In this document: piece after piece, positions 49,149 to 60,250 of the stretch
Numbering within the stretch: position 1 is the stretch's first letter
How the letters are laid out: every line of letters starts with the position of its first letter
Assembly (NCBI GenBank): GCA_964036045.1
Contig: OZ038380.1
Span: 166,105,872-166,169,871 of the forward strand
Direction: 5' to 3'
DNA from: Eutreptiella sp. 'Long Island Sound 2002'
Taxonomy: Eukaryota; Euglenozoa; Euglenophyceae; Eutreptiales; Eutreptiaceae
DNA: 64,000 nucleotides
Position numbers and translations under genes: made by a program
Notes under the pieces: generated by a model
Database searches by the model: none
What the model saw: the letters and a program-made list of their open reading frames with translations, nothing else
What the model was told of the DNA's origin: nothing

Positions 49149-49822
49149 ATGCGAAAATTCTCGTTTTGTGGAAAACCAGAATGGGAGAATTTTTTTTTTT
49201 TTTATCCGAGAATCCTCGTTTTGTGGAACACCAGAATCGGAGAATTTTTTTTTTTTTTTTTATGCGAGAATTCTCGTTTTGTGGAAAACGAGAATCGGAG
49301 AAATTTTTTTTCCCTTTTTTTTTTATCCGAGAATCCTCCTTTTGTGGAAAACCTGAATCGGAGAAATTTTTTATTTTTTATTTTTTTTATGCGAGAATTC
49401 TCGTTTTATGGCAAACCAGAATTGGACAATTTTTTTTTTTTATCCGAGAATTCTGCTTTTGAGGAAAACCAGAATCGGAGAAATTTTTTTTGCTTTTTTT
49501 TCTTTTTATGCGAGAATTCTCGTTTTGTGGAAAACCAGAATCAGAGAATTTTTTCTTTTTTTTTTCTTTATCCGAGAATTCTCGTTTTGAGGAAAACCAG
49601 AATCGGAGAATTTTTTTCTTCTTTTTTTTTTTTTTTATGCGAGAATTCTCGTTTTGTGGAAAACCAAAATTGGAGAATTTTTTTTTTTTATCCGGGAATC
49701 CTCGTTTTGCGGAAAACCAGAATCGGAGAATTTTTTTTTTTTTTTTATGCGAGAATTCTCGTTTTGTGGAAAACCAGAATCGGAGGATTTTTTTTCTTTT
49801 TTTTTTTTGTGCGAGAATTCTA
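48917..49822 (+). repeat. Dispersed copy of 24141-25040
   Basis: Landmarks lie at a near-constant offset of 24776-24782 bp: ATGCGAGAATTTTCG (24141, 48917), TTTTATGGCAAACC with AATTGGACAA (24608, 49389) and GCGAGAATTCTAG (25029, 49811). TTTTATGGCAAACC is found only at these two places. A 0.9 kb stretch without monomer-level indels, 24.8 kb apart, supports a long-range duplication (X to Y). Confidence 0.85.
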
Positions 49823-50768
49823 GTTTTGTGGAAAACCAGAATCGGAGAATTTTTTTTTTTTTTTTATGTGAGAATTCTCGTTTTGTGGAAAACTGGAATC
49901 GGAGAATTTTTTTTTTTTTTTTTTTTACGCGAGAATTCTCGTTTTGTGGAAAACCAGAATATGAGAATTTTTTTCTTTCTTTTTTTTTTTTTTTTTATGC
50001 GAGAATTCTCGTTGTGTGGAAAACTCGAATCGGAGAATTTTTTTTTTTTTTTTATCCGAGAATTCTCGTTTTGTGGAAAACCAGAATCGGAGAATTTTTT
50101 TTTTTTTTTTTTTTATGCGAGAATTCTCGTTTTATCGAAAACCAGAATCAGAGAATTTTTTTTTTTTTTTTTTATCCGAGAATCCTGGTTTCGTGGAAAA
50201 CCAGAATCGGAGAATTTTTTTTTTTTTTTTATGCGAAAATTCTCGTTTTGTGGAAAACCAGAATGGGAGAACCTTTTTTTTTTTATCCGGGAATCCTCGG
50301 TTTGTGGAACACCAGAATCGCAGAATTTTTTTTTTTTTTTTTTTTTTTTATGCGAGAATTCTCGTTTTGTGAAAAACGAGAATCGGAGAAATTTTTTTTT
50401 CCTTTTTTTTTTAACCGAGAATGCTCCTTTTGTGGAAAACCAGAATCGGAGAAATTTTTTTTTTTTTTTTTTCCATGCGAGAATTCTCGTTTCGTGGAAA
50501 ACCAGAATCGGAGAATTTTTTTTTTTTTTTTTTATGCGAGAATTCTTGTTTTGTTGAAAACCAGAAATGGAGAATTTTTTTTTTTTTATCCGAGAATCCT
50601 CGTTTTGTGGAAAACCAGAATCGGAGAATTTTTTTTTTCTTTTTTTTTTTTTTATGCGAGAATTCTCGTTTTGTGGAAAACCAGAATGGGAGAATTTTTT
50701 TTTTTTTTTTCTACCGAGAATCCTCGTTTTGTCGAAAACCAGAATCGGAGAATTTTTTTTTTTTTTTT

Positions 50769-52328
50769 ATGCGAGAATTCTCGTTTTATAGAAAACCAGA
50801 ATTGGAGAATTTTTTTTTTTTTATCCGAGAATTCTCGTTTTGAGGAAAACCAGAATCGGAGAAATTTTTTTTTTTTTTCTTTTTTATGCGAGAATTCTCG
50901 TTTTGTGGAAAACCAAAATTGGAGAATTTTTTTTTTTTATCCGGGAATCCTGGTTTTGCGGAAAACCAGAATCGGAGAATTTTCTTTTTTTTTTTTTTTA
51001 TGCGAGAATTCTCGTTTTGTGGAAAACCAGAATCGAAGGTTTTTCTTTTTTTTTTTTTTTTATCCGAGAATTCTCGTTTTGAGGAAAACCAGAATCGGAG
51101 AATTTTTTTTTCTTTTTTTTTATGCGAGAATTCTCGTTTTGTGGAAAACCAGAATCGGAGAATTTTTTTTTTTTTTTTATCCGAGAATCCTGGTTTTGTC
51201 GAAAACCAGAATCGGAGAATTTTTTTTTTTTTTTTTATGCGAGAATTCTCGTTTTGTGGAAAACCAGAATGGGAGAAATTTTTTTTTTTTTTATCCGAGA
51301 ATCCTCGTTTTGTGGAACACCAGAATGGCAGAATTTTTTTTTTTTTTTTTTATGCGAGAATTCTCGTTTTGTGGAAAACGAGAATCGGAGAAATTTTTTT
51401 TTTCTTTTTTTTTTATCCGAGAATGCTCCTTTTGTGGAAAACCAGAATCGGAGAAATTTTTTTTTTTTTTTTTTTATGCGAGAATCCTCGTTTCGTGGAA
51501 AACCAGAATCGGAGAATTTTTTTTTTTTTTTTTTTTATGCGAGAATTCTTGTTTTGTGGAAAACCAGAAATGGAGAATTTTTTTTTTTTTTATCCGAGAA
51601 TCCTCGTTTTGTGGAAAACCAGAATCGGAGAATTTTTTTTTTCCTTTTTTTTTTTTTATGCGATAATTCTCGTTTTGTGGAAAACCTGAATCGGAGAATT
51701 TTTTTTTTTTTTTTTATCCGAGAATCCTCGTTTTGTGGAAAACCAAAATCGGAGATTTTTTTTTTTTTTTTTTTTTTTATTCGAGAATTCTCGTTTTGTG
51801 GAAAACCAGAATCGGAGAATTTCTTTTTTTTTTTTTTTTTTATTCGAGAATTCTCGTTTTGTGGAAAACCAGAATTGGAGAATAATTTTTCTTTTTTTTT
51901 TTTTTTTTTTATGCGAGAGTTCTCGTTTTGTGGAAAACCAGAATCGTAGAATTTTTTTTTTTTTTTTTTTTTGCGAGAATTCTCGTTTTTCGGGAAACAA
52001 GAATCGGAGAATATTTTTTTTTTTTTTCTATGCGAGAATTCTCGTTTTGTGGAAAACCAGAATCGGAGGATTTTTTTTTTTTTTTTTTTATTCGAGAATC
52101 CTCGTTTTGTGGAAAACCAGAATCGGAGAATTTTCTTTTCTTTTTTTTTTTATGCGAGAATTCTCGTTTTGTGGAAAACCAGAATCGAAGGATTTTCTTT
52201 TTTTTTTTTTTTTATCCGAGAATTCTCGTTTTGAGGAAAACCAGAATCGGAGAATTTTTTTTTTTTTTTTTTTATGCGAGAATTCTCGTTTTGTGGAAAA
52301 CCAGAATCGGAGAATTTTTTTTTTTTTT
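50769..52328 (+). repeat. 1.56 kb tandem unit, copy A
   Basis: This is repeated from 52329 with an offset of exactly 1560 bp. The stretch 50761-51111 is identical to 52321-52671, including every T-tract length. It starts with TTTTATAGAAAACC and contains ATCCGGGAATCCTGG, AATCGAAGGTTTTTC, AATGGCAG, ATGCGATAATTC and AACAAGAATCGG with GAGAATATT. Confidence 0.9.
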
Positions 52329-53711
52329 ATGCGAGAATTCTCGTTTTATAGAAAACCAGAATTGGAGAATTTTTTTTTTTTTATCCGAGAATTCTCGTTT
52401 TGAGGAAAACCAGAATCGGAGAAATTTTTTTTTTTTTTCTTTTTTATGCGAGAATTCTCGTTTTGTGGAAAACCAAAATTGGAGAATTTTTTTTTTTTAT
52501 CCGGGAATCCTGGTTTTGCGGAAAACCAGAATCGGAGAATTTTCTTTTTTTTTTTTTTTATGCGAGAATTCTCGTTTTGTGGAAAACCAGAATCGAAGGT
52601 TTTTCTTTTTTTTTTTTTTTTATCCGAGAATTCTCGTTTTGAGGAAAACCAGAATCGGAGAATTTTTTTTTTTTTTTTTTATGCGAGAATTCTCGTTTTG
52701 TGGAAAACCAGAATCGGAGAATTTTTTTTTTTTTTTTATCCGAGAATCCTGGTTTTGTCGAAAACCAGAATCGGAGAATTTTTTTTTTTTTTTTATGCGA
52801 AAATTCTCGTTTTGTGGAAAACCAGAATGGGAGAAATTTTTTTTTTTATTATCCGAGAATCCTCGTTTTGTGGAACACCAGAATGGCAGAATTTTTTTTT
52901 TTTTTTTTTTATGCGAGAATTCTCGTTTTGTGGAAAACGAGAATCGGAGAAATTTTTTTTTTCTTTTTTTTTTATCCGAGAATGCTCCTTTTGTGGAAAA
53001 CCAGAATCGGAGAAATTTTTTTTTTTTTTTTTTATGCGAGAATCCTCGTTTCGTGGAAAACCAGAATCGGAGAATTTTTTTTTTTTTTTTTTTTTTATGC
53101 GAGAATTCTTGTTTTGTGGAAAACCAGAAATGGAGAATTTTTTTTTTTTTTATCCGAGAATCCTCGTTTTGTGGAAAACCAGAATCGGAGAATTTTTTTT
53201 TTCCTTTTTTTTTTTTTATGCGATAATTCTCGTTTTGTGGAAAACCTGAATCGGAGAATTTTTTTTTTTTTTTTTATCCGAGAATCCTCGTTTTGTGGAA
53301 AACCAAAATCGGAGATTTTTTTTTTTTTTTTTTTTTTTATTCGAGAATTCTCGTTTTGTGGAAAACCAGAATCGGAGAATTTCTTTTTTTTTTTTTTTTT
53401 TATTCGAGAATTCTCGTTTTGTGGAAAACCAGAATTGGAGAATAATTTTTCTTTTTTTTTTTTTTTTTTTTATGCGAGAGTTCTCGTTTTGTGGAAAACC
53501 AGAATCGTAGAATTTTTTTTTTTTTTTTTTTTTGCGAGAATTCTCGTTTTTCGGGAAACAAGAATCGGAGAATATTTTTTTTTTTTTCTATGCGAGAATT
53601 CTCGTTTTGTGGAAAACCAGAATCGGAGGATTTTTTTTTTTTTTTTTTTATTCGAGAATCCTCGTTTTGTGGAAAACCAGAATCGGAGAATTTTCTTTTT
53701 TTTTTTTTTTT
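52329..53711 (+). repeat. 1.56 kb tandem unit, copy B (partial)
   Basis: This is the direct copy of 50769-52151. Late markers are AACAAGAATCGG with GAGAATATT (near 51998 and 53560). At 53712 the array switches to an ATCCG / GTTTCGTGG monomer, matching 27424. Copy A at the equivalent place (52152) has ATGCG with AATCGAAGG. Confidence 0.9.
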
Positions 53712-55562
53712 ATCCGAGAATTCTCGTTTCGTGGAAAACCAGAATCGGAGAATTTTTTTTTTTTTTTTTTTATGCGAGAATTCTTGTTTTGTTGAAAACC
53801 AGAAATGGAGAATTTTTTTTTTTTTTTTATCCGAGAATCCTCGTTTTGTGGAAAACCAGAATCGGAGAATTTTTTTTTTTTTTTTTTTTTTTTATGCGAG
53901 AATTCTCGTTTTGTGGAAAACCAGAATGGGAGAATTTTTTTTTTTTTTTTTATCCGAGAATCCTCGTTTTGTGGAAAACCAGAATCGGAGAATTTTTTTT
54001 TTTTTTTTTTATGCGAGAATTCTCGTTTTATAGAAAACCAGAATTGGAGAATTTTTTTTTTTTTTTTATCCGAGAATTCTCGTTTTGAGGAAAACCAGAA
54101 TCGGAGAAATTTTTTTTTTTTTTTTTTTTATGCGAGAATTCTCGTTTTGTGGAAAACCAAAATTGGAGAATTTTTTTTTTTTTATCCGGGAATCCTGGTT
54201 TTGCGGAAAACCAGAATCGGAGAATTTTCTTTTTTTTTTTTTTTTATGCGAGAATTCTCGTTTTGTGGAAAACCAGAATCGAAGGATTTTCTTTTTTTTT
54301 TTTTTTTATCCGAGAATTCTCGTTTTGAGGAAAACCAGAATCGGAGAATTTTTTTTTTTTTTTTTTCTATCCGAGAATCCTGGTTTTGTCGAAAACCAGA
54401 ATCGGAGAATTTTTTTTTTTTTTTTATCCGAAAATTCTCGTTTTGTGGAAAACCAGAATGGGAGAATTTTTTTTTTTTTTTTATCCGAGAATCCTCGTTT
54501 TGTGGAACACCAGAATGGCAGATTTTTTTTTTTTTTTTTATGCGAGAATCCTCGTTTCGTGGAAAACCAGAATCGGAGAATTTTTTTTTTTTTTTTTTTT
54601 TATGCGAGAATTCTTGTTTTGTGGAAAAGCAGAAATGGAGAATTTTTTTTTTTTTATCCGAGAATCCTCGTTTTGTGGAAAACCAGAATCGGAGAATTTT
54701 TTTTTTCCTTTTTTTTTTTTTATGCGATAATTCTCGTTTTGTGGAAAACCTTAATCGGAGAATTTTTTTTGTTTTTTTTTATCCGAGAATCCTCGTTTTG
54801 TGGAAAACCAAAATCGGAGATTTTTTTTTTTTTTTTTTTTATTCGAGAATTCTCGTTTTGTGGAAAACCAGAATCGGAGAATTTCTTTTTTTATTTTTTT
54901 TTTTTATTCGAGAATTCTCGTTTTGTGGAAAACCAGAATTGGAGAATAATTTTTCTTTTCTTTTTTTTTTTTTTTATGCGAGAGTTCTCGTTTTGTGGAA
55001 AACCAGAATCAGGGAATTTTTTTTTTTTTTTTATCCGAGAATTCTCGTTTTGTGGAAAACCAGAATCGTAGAATTTTTTTTTTTTTTTTTTTTTTGCGAG
55101 AATTCTCGTTTTTCGGGAAACCAGAATCGGAGAATTTTTTTTTTTTTTTTATGCGAGAATTCTCGTTTTGTGGAAAACCAGAATCGGAGGATTTTTTTTT
55201 TTTTATTTTTATTCGAGAATCCTCGTTTTGTGGAAAACCAGAATCGGAGAATTTTCTTTTTTTTTTTTTTTTATCCGAGAATTCTCGTTTTGAGGAAAAC
55301 CAGAATCGGAGAATTTTTTTTTTTTTTTTATGCGAGAATTCTCGTTTTCTCGAAAACCAGAATCGGAGGATTTTTTTTTTTTTTTATTCGAGAATCCTCG
55401 TTTTGTGGAAAACCAGAATTGGAGATTTTTTTTTTTTTTTTTTTTTATGCGAGAATTCTCGTTTTGTGGAAAACCAGAATCGGAGAATTTTCTTTTTTTT
55501 TTTTTTTATCCGAGAATTCCCGCTTTGAGGAAAACCAGAATCGCAGAAATTTTTTTTTTTTT

Positions 55563-58500
55563 ATGTGAGAATTCTCGTTTTGTGGAAAACCAGAATCGGA
55601 GAATTTTTTTTTTTTTTTTTATGCGAGAATTCTCGTTTTGTGGAAAACCAGAATTGGAGAATTTTTTTCTTTTTTTTTCTTTTTCTTTTATGCGAGAATT
55701 CTCGTTTTGTGGAAAACCAGAATCGGAGATTTTTTTTTTTTTTTTTTTATGCGAGAATTCTCGTTTTTTGGAAAACCAGAATCGGAGATTTTTTTTTTTT
55801 TTATCCGAGAATCCTCGTTTTGTGGAAAACCAGAATGGGAGAATTTTTTTTTTTTTATCCGAGAATCCTCGTTTTGTGGAACACCAGAATCGGAGAATTT
55901 TTTTTTTTTTTTTATGCGAGAATTCTCGTTTTGTGGAAAACGAGAATCGGAGAAATTTTTTTTTCCTTTTTTTTTTATCCGAGAATCCTCCTTTTGTGGA
56001 AAACCAGAATCGGAGAAATTTTTTTTTTTTTTTTTATCCGAGAATCCTCGTTTTGTGGAAAACCAGAATTTAAGAATTTTTTTTTTTTTTTTTTATCCGA
56101 GAATCCTCGTTTTGTGGAAAACCAGAATCGGAGAATTTTTTTTTTGTTTTTTTATGCGAGAATTCTCGTTTTGTGGAAAACCAGAATCGGAGAATTTTTT
56201 TTTTTTTTTTTATCCGAGAATCCTTGTTTTGTGGAAAACCAGAATCGGAGAATTTTTTTTTTTTTTTTTTTTATCCGAGAATCCTCGTTTTGTGGAAAAC
56301 CAGAATCGGAGAAAAATATTTTTTTTTTCTTTTTTATGCGAGAAATCTCGTTTTTTGGAAAAAGAGAATTGGAGAATTTTGTTTTTTTTTCTTATCCGAG
56401 AATCCTCGTTTTGCGGAAAACCAGAATCGGAGAATTTTTTTTTTTTTTTTATGCGAGAATTCTCGTTTTGTGGAAAACCAGAATCGAAGAAATTTTTTTT
56501 TTTTTTTCATCCGAGAATCCTCGTTTTGTGGAAAACCAGAATTGGAGAATTTTTTTTTCTTTTTTTTATGCGAGAATTCTCGTTTTGTGGAAAACCAGAA
56601 TCGGAGAATTTTTTTTTTTTTTTTTATGCGAGAATTCTCGTTTTCTGGAAAACCAGAATCGGAGAATTTTATTTTTTTTTTTTTATCCGAGAATCATCGT
56701 TTTGTGGAAAACCAGAATCGATGAATAAATTTTTTTTTTTTTTTTTATGCGAGAATTCTCGTTTTGTGGAGAACCAGAATCGGAGAATTTTTTTTTTTTT
56801 TTATCCGAGAATCCTCGTTTTGCGGAAAACCAGAATGGGAGAATTTTTTTTTTTTTTTTTTTTCATGCGAGAATTCTGGTTGTGTGGAAAACCAGAATCG
56901 GAGAATTTTTTTTTTTTTTTATCCGAGAATCCTCGTTTTGTGGAAAACCAGAATCGGAGATTTTTTTTTTTTTTTTTATGCGAGAATTCTTGTTTTGTGG
57001 AAAACCAGAATCGGAGAATTTTTTTTTTTTTGTTTTCATCCGAGAATCCTCGTTTTGTGGAAAACCAGAATTGGAGAATTTTTTTTTTTTTTTATGCGAG
57101 AATTCTCGTTTTGTGGAAAACCAGAATCGGAGAATTTTCTTCTTTTTTTGTTTTTTTATCCGAGAATTCTGATTTTGAGGATAACCAGAATCGGAGAATT
57201 TTTTTTTTTTTTTTATGTGAGAATTCTCGTTTTGTGGAAAAAAATCAGAATCGGAGAATTTTTTTTTTTTTTTGTTATCCGAGAATTCTCGTTTTGTGGA
57301 ACACTTGAATCCGAGATTTTTTTTTTTTTTTTTTTTATGCGAGAATTCTCGTTTTGTGGAAAACGAGAATCGGAGAATTTTTTTTTTCTTTTTTTTTTAT
57401 CCGAGAATCCTCCTTTTATGGAAAACCAGAATCGAAGATTTTTTTTTTTTTTTTTTTTATTATCCGAGAATCCTCGTTTTGTGGAAAACCAGAATCGGAG
57501 AATTTTTTTTTTCTTTTTTTTATGCGAGAATTCTCGTTTTGTGGAAAACCAGAATCGGAGAATTTTTTTTTTTTTTTAATTCGAGAATCCTCCTTTTGTG
57601 GAAAACCAGAATCGGAGAATTTTCTTTTTTTTTTTTTTTTTACCCGAGAATTCTCGTTTTGAGGAAAACCAGAATCGGAGAAATTTTTTTTTCTTTTTTT
57701 TTTTTTAATGCGAGAATTCTCGTTTTGTGGAAAACCAGAATTGGAGAATTTTTTTTTTTTCTTTATCCAAGAATCCTCGTTTTGTGGAAAACCAGAATCG
57801 GAGAATTTTTTTTTTTTTTTTCATCCGAGAATCCTCGTTTTGTGGAAAACCAGAATTGGAGAATTTTTTTTTCTTTTTTTTATGCGAGAATTCTCGTTTT
57901 GTGGAAAACCAGAATCGGAGAATTTTTTTTTTTTTTTTTTTATGCGAGAATTCTCGTTTTCTGGAAAACCAGAATCGGAGAATTTTTTTTTTTTTTTATC
58001 CGAGAATCATCGTTTTGTGGAAACCCAGAATCGGAGAATTTTTTTTTTTTTTTATCCGAGAATGCTCGTTTTGTGGAAAACCAGAATCGGAGATTTTTTT
58101 TTTTTTTTTTTTTATGCGAGAATTCTCGTTTTGTGGAAAACCAGAATGGGAGAATTTTTTTTTTTTTTTTTTCATCCGAGAATCCTCGTTTTGTGGAAAT
58201 CCAGAATTGGAGAATTTTTTTTTTTTTTTTATGCGAGAATTCTCGTTTTGTGGAAAACCAGAATCGGAGAATTTTCTTCTTTTTTTTTTTTTTATCCGAG
58301 AATTCTGATTTTGAGGATAACCAGAATCGGAGAATTTTTTTTTTTTCTTTTTTTATGTGAGAATTCTCGTTTTGTGGAAAACCAGAATCGGAGAATTTTT
58401 TTTTTTTTGTTATCCGAGAATTCTCGTTTTGTGGAACACCAGAATCCGAGATTTTTTTTTTTTTTTTTTTTATGCGAGAATTCTCGTTTTGTGGAAAATC

Positions 58501-60250
58501 AGAATCGGAGAATTTTTTTTTTCTTTTTTTTTTATCCGAGAATCCTCCTTTTGTGGAAAACCAGAATCGGAGATTTTTTTTTTTTTTTTTTTTTTATTAT
58601 CCGAGAATCCTCGTTTTGTGGAAAACCAGAATCGGAGAATTTTTTTTTTCTTTTTTTTATGCGAGAATTCTCGTTTTGTGGAAAACCAGAATCGGAGAAT
58701 TTTTTTTTTTTTTTTTATTCGAGAATCCTCCTTTTGTGGAAAACCAGAATCGGAGAATTTTCTTTTCTTTTTTTTTTTTACCCGAGAATTCTCGTTTTGA
58801 GGAAAACCAGAATCGGAGAATTTTTTATTTTTTTTTTTTTTTGATGCGAGAATTCTCGTTTCGTGGAAAACCAGAATCGGAGAAATTTTTTTTTCTTTTT
58901 TTTTTTTTTTATGCGAGAATTCTCGTTTTGTGGAAAACCAGAATTGGAGAATTTTTTTTTTTTTTTATCCAAGAATCCTCGTTTTGTGGAAAACCAGAAT
59001 CGGAGAATAATTTTTCTTTTTTCTTTTTTTTTTTTATGCGAGAATTCTCGTTTTGTGGAAAACCAGAATCAGAGAATTTTTTTTTTTTTTTTTTTATGCG
59101 AGATTTCTCGTTTTTCGGAAAACCGGAATCGGAGAATTTTTTTTTTTTTTTTTTTTATGCGAGAATTCTCGATTTGTGGAAAACCAGAATCGGAGGATTT
59201 TTTTTTTTTTAATTTTATTCGAGAATCCTCGTTTTGTGGAAAACTAGAATCGGAGAACTTTCTTTTTTTTTTTTTTTCTATCCGAGAATTCTCGTTTTGA
59301 GGAAAACCAGAATCGGAGAATTTTTTTTTTTTTTTTTTATGCGAGAATTCTCGTTTTGTGGAAAACCAGAATCGGAGGATTTTTTTTTTTTTTTTTTTAT
59401 TCGAGACTCCTCGTTTTGTGGAAAACCAGAATCGGAGAATTTTGTTTTTTTTTTTTTTTTACCCGAGAATTCTCGTTTTGAGGAAAACCAGAATCGGAGA
59501 ATTTTTTTATTTTTTTTTTTTTTTTATGCGAGAATTCTCGTTTCGGGAAAACCAGAATCGGAGAAATTTTTTTTTCTTTTTTTTTTTTTTATGCGAGAAT
59601 TCTCGTTTTGTGGAAAACCAGAATTGGAGAATTTTTTTTTTTTTTTTTATCCAAGAATCGTCGTTTTGTGGAAAACCAGAATCGGAGAATAATTTTTCTT
59701 TTTTATTTTTTTTTTTATGCGAGAATTCTCGTTTTGTGGAAAACCAGAATCAGAGAATTTTTTTTTTTTTTTTTATGCGAGAATTCTCGTTTTTCGGGAA
59801 ACCGGAATCGGAGAATTTTTTTTTTATTTTTTTTATGCGAGAATTCTCGATTTGTGGAAAACCAGAATCGGAGGATTTTTTTTTTTTTAATTTTATTCGA
59901 GAATCCTCGTTTTGTGGAAAACCAGAATCGGAGAAATTTCTTTTTTTTTTTTTTCTATCCGAGAATTCTCGTTTTGAGGAAAACCAGAATCGGAGAAATT
60001 TTTTTTTTTTTTTATGCGAGAATTCTCGTTTTGTGGAAAACCAGAATCGGAGGATTCTTTTTTTTTTTTTTTATTCGAGACTCCTCGTTTTGTGGAAAAC
60101 CAGAATTGGAGATTTTTTTTTTTTTTCTTATGCGAGAATTCTCGTTTTGTGGAAAACCAGAATCGGAGAATTTTCTTTTTTTTTTTTTTTTATCCGAGAA
60201 TTCTCGTTTTGAGGAAAACCAGAATCGGAGAATTTTTTTTTTTTTTTTTT
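55563..60250 (+). repeat. 4.7 kb segmental tandem duplication, unit 1
   Basis: Unit 1 runs from an ATGTGAG monomer through the segment also seen at 29287-30880 and 34690-36284 (GAGAAAAATATTT near 56308, AATCGATGAATAA near 56714, TTCTGATTTTGAGG near 57165). It then passes through two roughly 1.14 kb sub-units with a TTTGTTATCCG tract end (near 57274, 58410). It repeats from 60251 with an offset of 4688 bp at the start. Confidence 0.8.

Larger units (their letters stand above)
30881..57214 (+). repeat. Super-unit Y, expanded copy of X
   Basis: Y starts where an ATCCGAGAATTCTGATTTTG monomer is followed abruptly by an AATGCGAG / TTTTTCGGG monomer, resembling the start of X at 15422. The order of rare-marker segments then follows X. 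Y is longer because it carries an extra 5.5 kb tandem copy (33831-39353) and further nested expansions at 42.7-43.6, 44.5-49.1 and 50.8-53.7 kb. Colinearity is clearest for the segments matching 15.4-20.4, 24.1-25.0, 25.4-29.2 and 29.2-30.9 kb. It is least certain for 20.4-24.1 against 41.7-48.9 kb. Confidence 0.6.
13470..59700 (+). repeat. AATAATTTTTC marker module, about 23 copies
   Basis: A fixed order of monomers recurs: ATTCG with an interrupted tract, ATTCG ending GAGAATAATTTTTC, ATGCG with AATCAGAG (or AATCAGGG), ATCCG with AATCGTAG, then TTTTTCGGGAAACC. The AATAAT tract occurs near 13470, 15279, 16122, 17989, 20446, 21350, 22549, 23400, 27093, 28838, 31633, 33439, 34241, 37037, 38963, 41781, 42512, 43956, 51891, 53451, 54946, 58986 and 59689. 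It is absent from 1-13.4 kb, from about 44-51.8 kb and from the last 4 kb. It therefore marks block identity. Confidence 0.8.
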
